Source of the DNA: Frischella perrara
GTDB taxonomy: Bacteria > Pseudomonadota > Gammaproteobacteria > Enterobacterales > Orbaceae
Length of the DNA: 64,000 nt
Assembly: GCF_000807275.1 (NCBI RefSeq)
Contig: NZ_CP009056.1
Coordinates: 434,001 to 498,000, forward strand
Direction: 5' to 3'
The translations under genes were made by a program, and so were the position numbers. Below, piece after piece: positions 1 through 8,542 of this stretch (position 1 is the first letter of the stretch; every line of letters begins with the position of its first letter). The notes below the pieces were generated by a model that was not told where the DNA came from, ran no database searches, and saw nothing but the letters and a program-made list of their open reading frames with translations.

Positions 1-21
1 TAATTTGGTGATTTGAAAGAG

Positions 22-225
22 ATGAGTCTATTATCAAAATATAGCTTTTTTATTTTTATGATATTCTTGATGTTAGGATGTGAAAAATCAATTAAAGAAC
101 AAAACACATCATCTACCAATCATGTTGAAATGGCTAATATTGATGATTGTGATGATGACGATGTTCCGACCAATTTACATAACAATCTTGAACCAATTGC
201 TGTTAAGGGATGCAAAATTTATTAA
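22..225 (+). CDS. small predicted lipoprotein, unknown function
   Basis: Encodes 67 residues. The N-terminus is a lipoprotein signal peptide: a hydrophobic stretch after a lysine, ending in a lipobox read as LMLGC, so the mature protein would begin at that cysteine and be lipid-anchored. The mature part is about 48 residues, acidic, with a run of aspartates (DDCDDDDVP) and two more cysteines. I chose the ATG at 22 because a GGTGA at 7-11 sits at a usable distance; an in-frame TTG at 13 is also open. I do not recognise the family. It lies just upstream of seqA on the same strand. Confidence 0.55.
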   Translation: MSLLSKYSFFIFMIFLMLGCEKSIKEQNTSSTNHVEMANIDDCDDDDVPTNLHNNLEPIAVKGCKIY

Positions 226-285
226 CCCTATTACTTTTTATTAAATTCTTCTTATAGATAGGAACGACAAAAGGAATATTATTAT

Positions 286-795
286 ATGAAGACCATTGAA
301 ATTGATGATGAACTTTATCAATATATCGCTAGCCAAACCTTGCATATTGGTGAAAGTGCTTCCAGCATATTACGACGTTTGTTAGCTATTAGATCAAAAG
401 ATGATACGAATCAGCGATCTAGCACAAATCATCAGAAAAATGATTCATCCTCCTTACTGACATTAGTAAAAAGTGATAATTTTTTAGCTGAAAAGAAACT
501 CGTTAATCGTTTTTTAACAATTCTTTCGACGTTATATTTATGTGACAAAAGTATGTTTTCAGTGGCTGCAGCTTCATTACATGGTAGTAAAAGACGTTAT
601 TTAGCTAAAGATGAAGAAACACTGCTTAAATCAGGTAAAAATACTAAACCTAAGTCGATACCTAATACACCATATATGGTAGTAACTAATAGTAATACAG
701 CTCGAAAAATATTTATTATAGAATCACTCATGAAAAATATGGATATTTCGGCTGAAATTATCAATCAAGTAAAAACACAATTTGTATTAAAATAA
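286..795 (+). CDS. seqA: SeqA, replication initiation modulator
   Basis: Negative modulator of replication initiation. It binds hemimethylated GATC sites, sequesters newly replicated oriC and organises DNA behind the fork. The start MKTIEIDDELYQYIAS is nearly that of E. coli SeqA and forms the ribbon-helix-helix dimerisation domain (about residues 1-35). A variable polar linker follows to about residue 60. The C-terminal DNA-binding domain keeps the TPYMVVTNSNTARK segment, whose asparagines read hemimethylated GATC in E. coli. Length (169 aa) is close to the E. coli 181, the linker being shorter. pgm follows 88 bp downstream, the same seqA-pgm order as in E. coli. Confidence 0.96.
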   Translation: MKTIEIDDELYQYIASQTLHIGESASSILRRLLAIRSKDDTNQRSSTNHQKNDSSSLLTLVKSDNFLAEKKLVNRFLTILSTLYLCDKSMFSVAAASLHGSKRRYLAKDEETLLKSGKNTKPKSIPNTPYMVVTNSNTARKIFIIESLMKNMDISAEIINQVKTQFVLK

Positions 796-883
796 TTTAG
801 GTAAGATTGGTATTAAACCGATTACCTTTAATTTAATCAAAAATCCTTTTTTGGTTTTTACATAATGTATGGTAAATAATAAC

Positions 884-2518
884 ATGAATCATAACAGAGC
901 AGGACAACAAGCAGAAAAAATTGATTTAATTGATATTGATAATCTCTTAAATCATTATTATCAAATACAACCAGATACTAATGAACCAAGTCAATTAGTT
1001 ATCTTTGGTACTTCCGGGCACAGAGGCAGTGCAACCAAAGCGACGTTTAATGAATATCATATTTTGGCGATTGCGCAAGCAATTGCAGATTATCGAAAAT
1101 CTCATCAAATTACCGGTCCTTGTTTTATTGGTAAGGATACACATGCTCTATCTGATCCCGCTTTAAAAACAGTTCTAGAAGTATTTGCAGCTAATCAGAT
1201 TGAAAGTGTTATAGCGCAGGATTGGGGGTATACGCCAACACCCGTTATTTCTCATGCAATAATTGTTTATAATCAAAATAAAGTTGAACGTTTAGCCGAT
1301 GGTGTTGTTATTACTCCTTCCCATAATCCACCAGAGGATGGCGGAATCAAATATAATTCGATTAATGGTGGTCCTGCTGATACTGCTGTAACAGCCATTA
1401 TTGAAGCGAGAGCCAATACTTTATTAAAAAATAATTTAAATGAAGTTAAACGCTTATCATTATCTGATGCTTTAAATTCGGGTTACATCCATTTTAAGCG
1501 GTATGAAAATGACTATATCGACGATTTAGCTAATATCATTGATTTTGATATTATTCGCAATGCACAATTAAATATAGGCATCGATCCATTAGGTGGGGCA
1601 GGAATAACATACTGGTCGCAAATTGCTGAACAATATGAATTAAATCTTAATATTGTTAATCAAAAAATTGATCCAACATTCGGTTTTATGCATTTAGATT
1701 ATGATGGTGTTATTCGCATGGATTGTTCCAGCGCTTATGCCATGACAGGTCTATTAAAATTGAAAGATAAATTCGATTTAGCTTTTGGTAATGATACCGA
1801 TTTTGACCGTCATGGAATTGTTACACCGAATGGGTTAATGAAACCCAATGCTTATTTAGCCGTTTGTGTTAACTATTTATTTAATCATCGTCCTCAATGG
1901 GGTAATCAAGTCGTTGTGGGTAAAACGCTTGTTACCAGTTCAATGCTTGATCGTGTTACACGCACTCTGCATAAAAATCTGTCAGAATTTCCAGTAGGTT
2001 TTAAATGGTATACCGATGGTTTGTTCAATGGTCAGCTAGGTTTTGCTGGTGAGGAAAGTGCCGGCGCTTCATTTTTGCGTAAAAATGGGAATGTTTGGAC
2101 TACAGATAAAGATGGTATTATTTTATGTCTTTTAGCAGCAGAAATGACAGCTAAGTTAGGCAAAAACCCACAAAATCAATATGATGAATTAGAACAAAAA
2201 CTAGGACGCTCTTACTATGGACGAATTCAGGCTCCTGCAAATTATGTAGAAAAAGCAAAATTGTCTAAGCTTGATGCCAGCCAATTAAAAACCGATATAT
2301 TAGCGGGTGAAAAAATTCTTCAATCTCTAACCACTGCGCCAGCAAATAATGCTTCAATTGGCGGATTAAAAGTTGTAACAGAGAATGGTTGGTTTGCAGC
2401 TCGCCCATCAGGAACTGAAGATGCGTATAAAATTTATGCTGAAAGTTTCATCAGTCAACAACATTTAGCTAATATTCAAGATGAAGCACAACAATTAGTC
2501 TCTGATGCAATCAAGTAA
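884..2518 (+). CDS. pgm: phosphoglucomutase (alpha-D-glucose)
   Basis: Interconverts glucose-1-phosphate and glucose-6-phosphate in the cytoplasm, linking glycolysis to UDP-glucose synthesis (galU is also in this window). The alpha-D-phosphohexomutase signatures are visible: the active-site serine loop [11 protein letters not shown] around residue 145, the metal-binding loop as [10 protein letters not shown], the sugar-binding GEESAGAS, and the C-terminal phosphate-binding [10 protein letters not shown]. The start at 884 gives MNHNRAGQ, matching the E. coli start MAIHNRAGQ; an in-frame ATG at 869 would add five residues. Length 544 aa against 546 in E. coli. Follows seqA, as in enterobacteria. 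Confidence 0.96.
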   Translation: MNHNRAGQQAEKIDLIDIDNLLNHYYQIQPDTNEPSQLVIFGTSGHRGSATKATFNEYHILAIAQAIADYRKSHQITGPCFIGKDTHALSDPALKTVLEVFAANQIESVIAQDWGYTPTPVISHAIIVYNQNKVERLADGVVITPSHNPPEDGGIKYNSINGGPADTAVTAIIEARANTLLKNNLNEVKRLSLSDALNSGYIHFKRYENDYIDDLANIIDFDIIRNAQLNIGIDPLGGAGITYWSQIAEQYELNLNIVNQKIDPTFGFMHLDYDGVIRMDCSSAYAMTGLLKLKDKFDLAFGNDTDFDRHGIVTPNGLMKPNAYLAVCVNYLFNHRPQWGNQVVVGKTLVTSSMLDRVTRTLHKNLSEFPVGFKWYTDGLFNGQLGFAGEESAGASFLRKNGNVWTTDKDGIILCLLAAEMTAKLGKNPQNQYDELEQKLGRSYYGRIQAPANYVEKAKLSKLDASQLKTDILAGEKILQSLTTAPANNASIGGLKVVTENGWFAARPSGTEDAYKIYAESFISQQHLANIQDEAQQLVSDAIK

Positions 2519-2535
2519 TTATACATAGATAATAT

Positions 2536-2572
2536 TATCAATAAATCAGATTAACCAACTGGTTTATTGATA
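2536..2572 (+). terminator. hairpin downstream of pgm
   Basis: Inverted repeat 2536-2549 / 2559-2572: 14 bp with one T-G pair and a 9-nt loop, beginning 18 bp after the pgm stop. There is no clear T tract, so it may be a weak terminator or an mRNA-stabilising 3' hairpin. Confidence 0.45.
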
Positions 2573-2681
2573 TACTATTAATTCTAATGTTCATTATATC
2601 CAAACTGGATACTTATCATTAATTTCTATTAATCCCATTATTTATTGAACATTATTAATAATTTTAACTAGAAATAATGAT

Positions 2682-3587
2682 ATGAAATATTTGGCTATTT
2701 CTAAATGGCTTCATAATGTTTCTGCTCAGAAAAATAATAACAATTTACTTTTTTCGGAATTATATACATTGACTAGAATATGTCACTTATTAATTATTTT
2801 AATGAATCTGATTTTCGGTTTTTCTAATGCAAACTCTTTAACAAACCAGCAAATAAATCTATTGCTAGAAAATGATGATGTGCAGATGTTTACACCACAT
2901 TCTAAAGTAAAAAAAGTCACTTTATCGATTGAACAAAGTTCTGATCATCAAGGTAAAACAATTGCTGAATATAGTGAAGCAGGATTATTAATAAATTATT
3001 ATCAAGTAGTGGTAGCAAAGGCAGAAAATTCTAAATTAATTAATCCTAGAGATACGATGATCACAACATTAATTAATGTGGACGAGGGTAAGTGGCAACG
3101 AAAACAAACATTGGGTAAACTTGAGATTGATAATAGCATCTATACACTGAAAAATGATCATATTACGATGACTTCATCACCTTCAGATTTGTATCACAAG
3201 CAAAGAAAATTAAAACAAAATATTTTTCTATCAAATCAGCAAACAGGAACATTAGTTCATTTTAGTTATTTATCTCCACCAGAAAATGAACAATTAAATA
3301 TAGATTATCGATTTAATCAAAATCAATTATTAAGTGATTATCGTTTTTTTGTCATTGATGAAAATGGCGATAAAACACAAGTTAAATTGTATTTTCAATA
3401 TGATAAACAGTTGAGATTAATACATTGCAATGAGGAAGATGATTATCAACCTCATAATCAGGCACCAGAGAAATACTTAAGTTATATTAATTATTATGAT
3501 TTTGATCCATTAGGTAACTGGCAGACTAAAGTTGAAAACGTACATTCTCAAACAGTCATTTATAGACGGATGATTGAATACTGGTAA
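2682..3587 (+). CDS. secreted protein of unknown function with a YD-repeat-like C-terminus
   Basis: A 301-residue protein I cannot assign to a family. The N-terminal 30 residues are polar, followed by a hydrophobic segment (about residues 32-47) ending in a signal-peptidase-like SNANS, so it is probably exported. A TTG at 2769 would start right before that signal and may be the true start. The rest is beta-rich and polar. Near the end, DFDPLGNWQTKVENV followed by IYRRMIEYW resembles the D-x-x-GNW...R-x-I-x-Y pattern of single YD/Rhs-like repeats in enterobacterial secreted proteins. It stands alone, with about 160 bp before it and 298 bp after it without another gene. Confidence 0.6.
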   Translation: MKYLAISKWLHNVSAQKNNNNLLFSELYTLTRICHLLIILMNLIFGFSNANSLTNQQINLLLENDDVQMFTPHSKVKKVTLSIEQSSDHQGKTIAEYSEAGLLINYYQVVVAKAENSKLINPRDTMITTLINVDEGKWQRKQTLGKLEIDNSIYTLKNDHITMTSSPSDLYHKQRKLKQNIFLSNQQTGTLVHFSYLSPPENEQLNIDYRFNQNQLLSDYRFFVIDENGDKTQVKLYFQYDKQLRLIHCNEEDDYQPHNQAPEKYLSYINYYDFDPLGNWQTKVENVHSQTVIYRRMIEYW

Positions 3588-3885
3588 TGTTATTTTTCAT
3601 TGCCATCAATTATGCGCTATTTAATGATTAATCTGTATTTAAACGTTATTTGATTTACTTATTGTTTTATTAAATATTTTTTATTGATAACTAGATTCAA
3701 TACTATTTTTCAACTTTATCTAAAAATCTAAAATTTGTTCTAGCATTCAAAATGTTTCACATTATCTTCTAAATATTTCAAATTAAAAAACATTATTAAT
3801 CAAATAGTTAAATTTATTAATAGAAGATTCCTTTATGAAAAAGGATTAAACTAAGTATTAATAAATTCTTGAGGAGGAATGTTAA

Positions 3886-4254
3886 TTGAAAAAATCGATC
3901 CTAATTATTTGTTCAGCTTTATTTGTTTTTACCTCTTACAATGCTATGGCTAATAAGGAGCATATTATGAAACCAATGATGAATCAAACTCACAGTGCTA
4001 TGAATGATGAATACATGAAAGCGATGGATAAGATGCATAAACCAATGATGGAAGGTATAACTGCACAAGATCCTGACGTCGCATTTGTTAAAGGAATGAT
4101 TCCACATCATCAAGGCGCTATTGATATGGCTAAAATTGAACTTAAGTATGGTAAAGATGCAAAAACTAGAGCGTTAGCTGAAGAGATTATTAAATCTCAG
4201 GAAAAAGAAGTTGCTTTGTTAAAAAAATGGCTTGAAAATCATAAAGCGAAATAA
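3886..4254 (+). CDS. DUF305 family periplasmic protein
   Basis: A 122-residue exported protein of the DUF305 (CopM-like, ferritin-like fold) family, found in periplasms and often linked with copper or other metal handling. The signal peptide ends at ANAMA-type sequence near residue 22. The mature N-terminus is rich in methionine and histidine, and the family motif GMIPHHQGAIDMA lies at residues 70-82 (H74, H75). The start is a TTG: AGGAGG at 3872-3877 lies 8 nt before it, while the nearby ATG at 3879 is in another frame and gives only a short peptide. Metal binding is inferred from the family and composition. Confidence 0.85.
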   Translation: MKKSILIICSALFVFTSYNAMANKEHIMKPMMNQTHSAMNDEYMKAMDKMHKPMMEGITAQDPDVAFVKGMIPHHQGAIDMAKIELKYGKDAKTRALAEEIIKSQEKEVALLKKWLENHKAK

Positions 4255-4273
4255 TTTAAAGTATTAATTGTAT

Positions 4274-4308
4274 ATTGGGATTTTGAAAATTGATGAATAA
4301 ATCCCAAT
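4274..4308 (+). terminator. hairpin after the DUF305 gene
   Basis: Perfect 10-bp inverted repeat 4274-4283 / 4299-4308 (ATTGGGATTT and its complement), 19 bp past the stop codon, loop 15 nt, short T run at its end. The remaining 220 bp up to the next gene show nothing but A+T-rich DNA. Confidence 0.5.
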
Positions 4309-4563
4309 TTAGCCCCTCATTTAACCTATCTTGCAAGCTTAATATTAATAAATCATAAATAGAGTGTATTATACCGATTTATTTTTTTGTTAAAGATAAT
4401 AAACATAATTTAAATTGCTAACTTATTTTATAATTTAAATATTTCATTGTTTTACTACTGAAAAATAGCAATATTACAATGACTAACTTATTAAATAGTG
4501 GACAAAAAATAAGTTTGTTAGGTATTATATTTGAACTTTTCGTTTAATATATCTTACAACAAT

Positions 4564-5784
4564 ATGGAAAAAGTTCTTTCTGATACAATTTCAACACGTA
4601 AATTATTACTTATTGCTGGTACGGGTTGGTTATTTGATGCAATGGATGTAGGTTTGCTATCGTTCATTCTAGCCGCATTAAAGATCGACTGGTCATTATT
4701 ACCTAGTGAATTAGGATTGATAAGTAGTGTTAACTCCATTGGTATGGCAGTAGGTGCGTTTGTTTTCGGTTTATATGCTGACAAAAAAGGAAGGAAATCA
4801 GCTTTTATCATTACCTTACTTTTATTTAGTATTGCTAGTGGATTGAGTGCTTTTGCTTGGGGGCTTGGTAGTTTACTGGTGTTACGTTTTTTTATCGGTA
4901 TGGGACTAGGTGGTGAATTACCTGTAGCTTCAACATTAGTGAGTGAAAGTGTTGCACCTAATGTACGTGGCAGAATTGTTGTTTTATTAGAAAGTTTTTG
5001 GGCTGTAGGTTGGATTTTTGCTGCACTTATCGCTTATTTTTTAATTCCTATTTCATTTATTGGGTGGCGAGGGGCATTAATCATTTGTGCCTTACCTGCG
5101 CTCTATACATTATATTTACGTTATTCTATTCCTGATTCAATTAAGTATTCTGAACTAACGGAAGTGGAAAAAAATGAATCAATGTATTCCAAGTTAGCTA
5201 CGCTATGGCAAAAGCCATATCGTAAAAGCACAATAATGTTGTGGATAGTTTGGTTTTGTGTAGTATTTTCTTATTATGGCATGTTTTTATGGTTACCAAG
5301 CGTCATGATGCTAAAGGGATTTGATTTGGTTCAAAGTTTTGGTTATATCCTAATTATGACATTAGCACAATTGCCAGGTTATTTTTCTGTTGCATGGTTA
5401 ATTGAACGTGTCGGACGGAAATGGGTGTTAGCAATTTATTTATTAGGTACACTTGTCAGTGCATGTTTATTCGGTTTGTCTGAAACAGCAAACAGTCTTT
5501 TATTATTTGGTGCATTATTGTCATTCTTTAATTTAGGCGCATGGGGGGCAATGTATGCCTATACTCCTGAACAATACATCAGTAATATTCGGGCTACCGG
5601 TGTTGGTTTAGCTGCTGCAATCGGACGTTTAGGGGGGATCTTTGGTCCTTTATTAGTCGGCTATTTAGTTGCTGCAAATATAGATATTGCAGTAATTTTT
5701 ATGATTTTTGCAATAGCTATCTTTATCGCCATTTTAGCAATCTTGTTCTTGGGTAAAGAGACCAAGCAGCAACCGATAGTTTGA
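4564..5784 (+). CDS. niaP: niacin/nicotinamide transporter, MFS (NiaP/YceI type)
   Basis: A 12-helix major facilitator protein of the metabolite:H+ symporter group. The whole length follows Bacillus subtilis YceI (NiaP) as I remember it: GWLFDAMDVGLLSFI in helix 1, the loop 2-3 signature GLYADKKGRKSAF, GMGLGGELPVASTLVSE, FCVVFSYYGMFLWLPSVM, and YTPEQYISNIRATGVG. The expected role is uptake of nicotinate or nicotinamide for NAD salvage; nadD is 30 kb away in this window. The ATG at 4564 gives the family's usual N-terminus. A TTG at 4531, with AGGT at 4520-4523, would add 11 residues and has the better ribosome site. Substrate is inferred from the family. Confidence 0.82.
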   Translation: MEKVLSDTISTRKLLLIAGTGWLFDAMDVGLLSFILAALKIDWSLLPSELGLISSVNSIGMAVGAFVFGLYADKKGRKSAFIITLLLFSIASGLSAFAWGLGSLLVLRFFIGMGLGGELPVASTLVSESVAPNVRGRIVVLLESFWAVGWIFAALIAYFLIPISFIGWRGALIICALPALYTLYLRYSIPDSIKYSELTEVEKNESMYSKLATLWQKPYRKSTIMLWIVWFCVVFSYYGMFLWLPSVMMLKGFDLVQSFGYILIMTLAQLPGYFSVAWLIERVGRKWVLAIYLLGTLVSACLFGLSETANSLLLFGALLSFFNLGAWGAMYAYTPEQYISNIRATGVGLAAAIGRLGGIFGPLLVGYLVAANIDIAVIFMIFAIAIFIAILAILFLGKETKQQPIV

Positions 5785-6148
5785 TAAACTTATCAGATAT
5801 TGTGTATTGCTTGAAGAATCATAATAAAGGTCATCGTTTTGATGACCTTAGATCATTAGGAGATTTATTCCATTTTTGTTTAGCTTTATGCCGATATATA
5901 ATTCAATACATAATAAGCATTTTTTGATAATTATGGAAAAAATTAATAGATGCTTATTAATTCACATAATTAACAGTAATAATCTAAAAATTTACTTAAA
6001 TAGCAATAATTAATCCTTACGAATTTATTTGTCATATTAGAAAACAAAAATTAAAATAGTGAATCCGAATATAAAAGTTGAATAAATATTTCTCATTGAT
6101 AAAACTACATTATCAATTGAGCGTAAATATTGTGTCATTGAGGATAGT
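5785..6148. other. 364-bp intergenic region, niaP to alr
   Basis: No gene seen. A 9-bp hairpin (5827-5835 / 5841-5849, AAGGTCATC, 5-nt loop) 43 bp after niaP probably ends or stabilises its transcript. The rest is A+T-rich; an open frame at 6078-6350 only overlaps the start of alr and has no family features. Confidence 0.6.
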
Positions 6149-7261
6149 ATGTCAATTGCGACAATTGAAGTTAGTTTATCGGCCTTATTACATAACGTTG
6201 CTTATTTTAAGAATATTTGTCCAACTAGCCAAATTATGGCCATTGTTAAGGCTAACGCCTATTCTCATGGTAAAAAGAAAATTGCTACCGTCCTTGATGG
6301 ATATGTGGATTACTTTGGTGTTGCACGATTGGAAGAGGGGATTGAACTGAGAAATATCGGTATTAAATCGCCAATTTTGCTTCTAGAAGGTTTCTTTTTG
6401 CGTGATGATCTCAGTTTATTGCAGCAATATGCTTTAGATACAGTAATCCATTGTCGAGAACAAATTGATGCATTGGCTCAGTTACCTAAATCAACGCAAA
6501 TATCTTGTTGGTTTAAGCTTGATACGGGTATGCATCGCTTAGGATTTTGTACCGATCAGGCACAAGACTATTTTAAAAAACTGGTTCAATGTCAATCAGT
6601 GAAACGACCAATTAATCTTATCAGTCATTTTAGTTGTGCAGATGATTTAAATTCTGATTATACACAAAAGCAGCTAGCACTATTTGATGCGTTTATTCAG
6701 TCAATTAATGATGTTAATTTATTGGGAAAACAGACTATTGCGGCTTCAGGTGGTATTTTAGCTTGGCCTGCATCTCATCGCGATATCATTCGTCCCGGTA
6801 TTGCTCTATATGGGGTATCGCCATTTGATTATACTCAGCAGGGTAAGGCAACGGGTCGTCAACTTGGTTTGAAACCTGTTATGACTTTTAAATCTGAAAT
6901 TATAACCATTCGTGAGCATAAAAAAAATGAACCAGTGGGTTATGGGTTAATCTGGCAAAGTGAAAAGGATACAAAATTAGGTGTTGTGGCAATGGGCTAT
7001 GGCGATGGTTATCCGCGAGATATTTTACCGGGAACATCTGTATGGTTAAATGGTCGTTTAGTACCGATAGTTGGTCGAGTTGCGATGGATATGATCTTAA
7101 TTGATTTAGGTAATGATTATCCTGATCAGCCGGGTGATGAGGTGATCTTTTGGGGTAACGATACTTTACCCGTTGAGAAGATTGCTGCCCATTCAGGGAT
7201 GAGTGCCTATGAACTACTCACTCGTCTTACTGAACGCGCCACCTTACATTATGTTGATTAA
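6149..7261 (+). CDS. alr: alanine racemase
   Basis: PLP-dependent racemase making D-alanine for peptidoglycan. The N-terminal TIM barrel carries the PLP lysine in AIVKANAYSHG (K34). The second catalytic residue is the tyrosine of VAMGYGDGYPR near residue 284, preceded by the conserved EPVGYG. Other family blocks are FKLDTGMHRLG, SHFSCADD and RPGIALYGVSP. The 370-aa length is typical. mltG follows 33 bp downstream on the same strand, so both genes may share a transcript for wall metabolism. The 3' end carries a small tandem duplication spanning the stop codon (annotated separately). Confidence 0.96.
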   Translation: MSIATIEVSLSALLHNVAYFKNICPTSQIMAIVKANAYSHGKKKIATVLDGYVDYFGVARLEEGIELRNIGIKSPILLLEGFFLRDDLSLLQQYALDTVIHCREQIDALAQLPKSTQISCWFKLDTGMHRLGFCTDQAQDYFKKLVQCQSVKRPINLISHFSCADDLNSDYTQKQLALFDAFIQSINDVNLLGKQTIAASGGILAWPASHRDIIRPGIALYGVSPFDYTQQGKATGRQLGLKPVMTFKSEIITIREHKKNEPVGYGLIWQSEKDTKLGVVAMGYGDGYPRDILPGTSVWLNGRLVPIVGRVAMDMILIDLGNDYPDQPGDEVIFWGNDTLPVEKIAAHSGMSAYELLTRLTERATLHYVD

Positions 7262-7277
7262 TATTATGTTGATTAAT
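7248..7277 (+). repeat. 15-bp perfect tandem duplication across the alr stop codon
   Basis: ATTATGTTGATTAAT occurs at 7248-7262 and again, immediately adjacent, at 7263-7277. The first copy encodes the last residues and stop of alr; the second is untranslated and lies just before mltG. Confidence 0.9.
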
Positions 7278-7294
7278 TTAGATTAGTATCGAAT

Positions 7295-8326
7295 ATGAAA
7301 TTGAAAACCTTTACACATTGTATAGTTATAACGGTTATTACTTTATTTATAGCTACCATGATGGGAGGATGGTATGTGTACCATTTCTTCCAACAACCGA
7401 TTCAATTCAATTCGGACAATAATTTATTTACCCTTAAACGGGGGGCGTCCATAACTCAATTAGCCATTCAACTACAAGAACAATCCTTAGTGAAGGATTC
7501 CTATTTATTACCTTATATAATTAAGATTCACCCTTCTCTAGGAAATATTAAATCAGGCACCTATCAATTGACTCCTAAAATGACCCTAGAACAGTTCCTT
7601 AAGTTACTTAATAGTGGTAAGGAAGTGCAATTTAAAGTGAAATTAGTTGAAGGTAAAACCGCTAAAGACTGGTTAGCAAGTTTACAAAATTCGAAATATG
7701 TTGATCATCAATTAATTGGTCTTTCTGATGCTGAAATAGCTAAAAAACTAGATCTTGATATGCCACTAGAAGGATGGTTATATCCAGATACCTATAATTA
7801 TACTGCGGGTTCATCCGATTTAGCGATAGTGAAACGGGCTTATCAAAAAATGCAAACAGTATTACAGACTACTTGGGAAGAACGAGATGATAATTTACCC
7901 TATAAAAACGCTTATGAATTATTAATCATGGCTTCTATTATTGAAAAAGAAACAGGGGTAGATTCGGAGCGTAGTAAGGTTGCGTCGGTATTCATAAATC
8001 GATTAAACAATCGTATGATGTTGCAAACTGATCCGACCGTTATTTATGGTATGGGCGATAATTATAATGGTCGAATATTAACCAAAGATCTCCGTGATAA
8101 GACCAATCTCTATAATACTTATGTTATAGTAGGTTTACCTCCGACTCCGATTGCTATGCCAAGTAAAGCATCACTTGAAGCTGCGGCACATCCAGCACAA
8201 ACAGAATATTTTTACTTTGTCGCTGATGGTGATGGTGGTCATACATTTTCAACTACTTATGCTAATCACAAAAAAGCTGTAGATTTGTACTGGAAGAAAA
8301 TGCGCAACAGCACCAGTACACATTAA
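7295..8326 (+). CDS. mltG: endolytic murein transglycosylase MltG
   Basis: Inner-membrane lytic transglycosylase that cuts nascent glycan strands and is thought to set their length. It has one N-terminal transmembrane helix (about residues 8-30), a LysM-like stretch (TLKRGASITQLAIQLQ) and the YceG catalytic domain. The catalytic glutamate is in MASIIEKETG near residue 218; LQTDPTVIYG, TNLYNTYVIVGLPPTPIAMP and YFYFVADGDGGHTFS are also conserved. 343 aa against 340 in E. coli. In enterobacteria it is followed by tmk and holB; here nrdD comes next, so the usual neighbourhood is broken. Confidence 0.95.
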   Translation: MKLKTFTHCIVITVITLFIATMMGGWYVYHFFQQPIQFNSDNNLFTLKRGASITQLAIQLQEQSLVKDSYLLPYIIKIHPSLGNIKSGTYQLTPKMTLEQFLKLLNSGKEVQFKVKLVEGKTAKDWLASLQNSKYVDHQLIGLSDAEIAKKLDLDMPLEGWLYPDTYNYTAGSSDLAIVKRAYQKMQTVLQTTWEERDDNLPYKNAYELLIMASIIEKETGVDSERSKVASVFINRLNNRMMLQTDPTVIYGMGDNYNGRILTKDLRDKTNLYNTYVIVGLPPTPIAMPSKASLEAAAHPAQTEYFYFVADGDGGHTFSTTYANHKKAVDLYWKKMRNSTSTH

Positions 8327-8482
8327 TTTTATTACTAATACATTTTGATTGACCTTTAAAATAGTTGATCTGTTAATCAGACTAACGTTCTTTTAACATG
8401 GATTAAATAGAGATTTGTTTAATTATTAATCAATAAAAATTATTTCCTATTAATTTGACACACTGAATATAAATCTAGAAAA

Positions 8483-8498
8483 ACACAATATATAGTGT
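8483..8498 (+). promoter_or_regulatory. NrdR box 1, overlapping the putative nrdD promoter
   Basis: ACACAATATATAGTGT, a near-perfect palindrome matching the NrdR consensus acaCwAtATaTwGtgt. Its right end adjoins a perfect -10 hexamer TATAAT at 8498-8503. NrdR with bound ATP/dATP represses ribonucleotide reductase operons, and the position over the promoter fits repression. No convincing -35 is seen at the right spacing. Confidence 0.85.
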
Positions 8499-8513
8499 AT
8501 AATTCGACGAATA

Positions 8514-8529
8514 AATCAATATATAGTTT
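8514..8529 (+). promoter_or_regulatory. NrdR box 2
   Basis: AATCAATATATAGTTT keeps the CAATATATAG core of the first box and lies exactly 31 bp further on, the three-helical-turn spacing typical of tandem NrdR boxes. It ends 13 bp before the nrdD start codon. Confidence 0.8.
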
Positions 8530-8542
8530 TTAAGGGTGAATT

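Noticed and set aside
6078-6350. open reading frame overlapping the start of alr in another frame
   Set aside because: Overlaps a certain gene for most of its length and has no family features.
8361-8380. TTGAT...ATCAG sequence upstream of nrdD as an FNR site
   Set aside because: The half sites are six bases apart instead of four, so the FNR consensus is not met.
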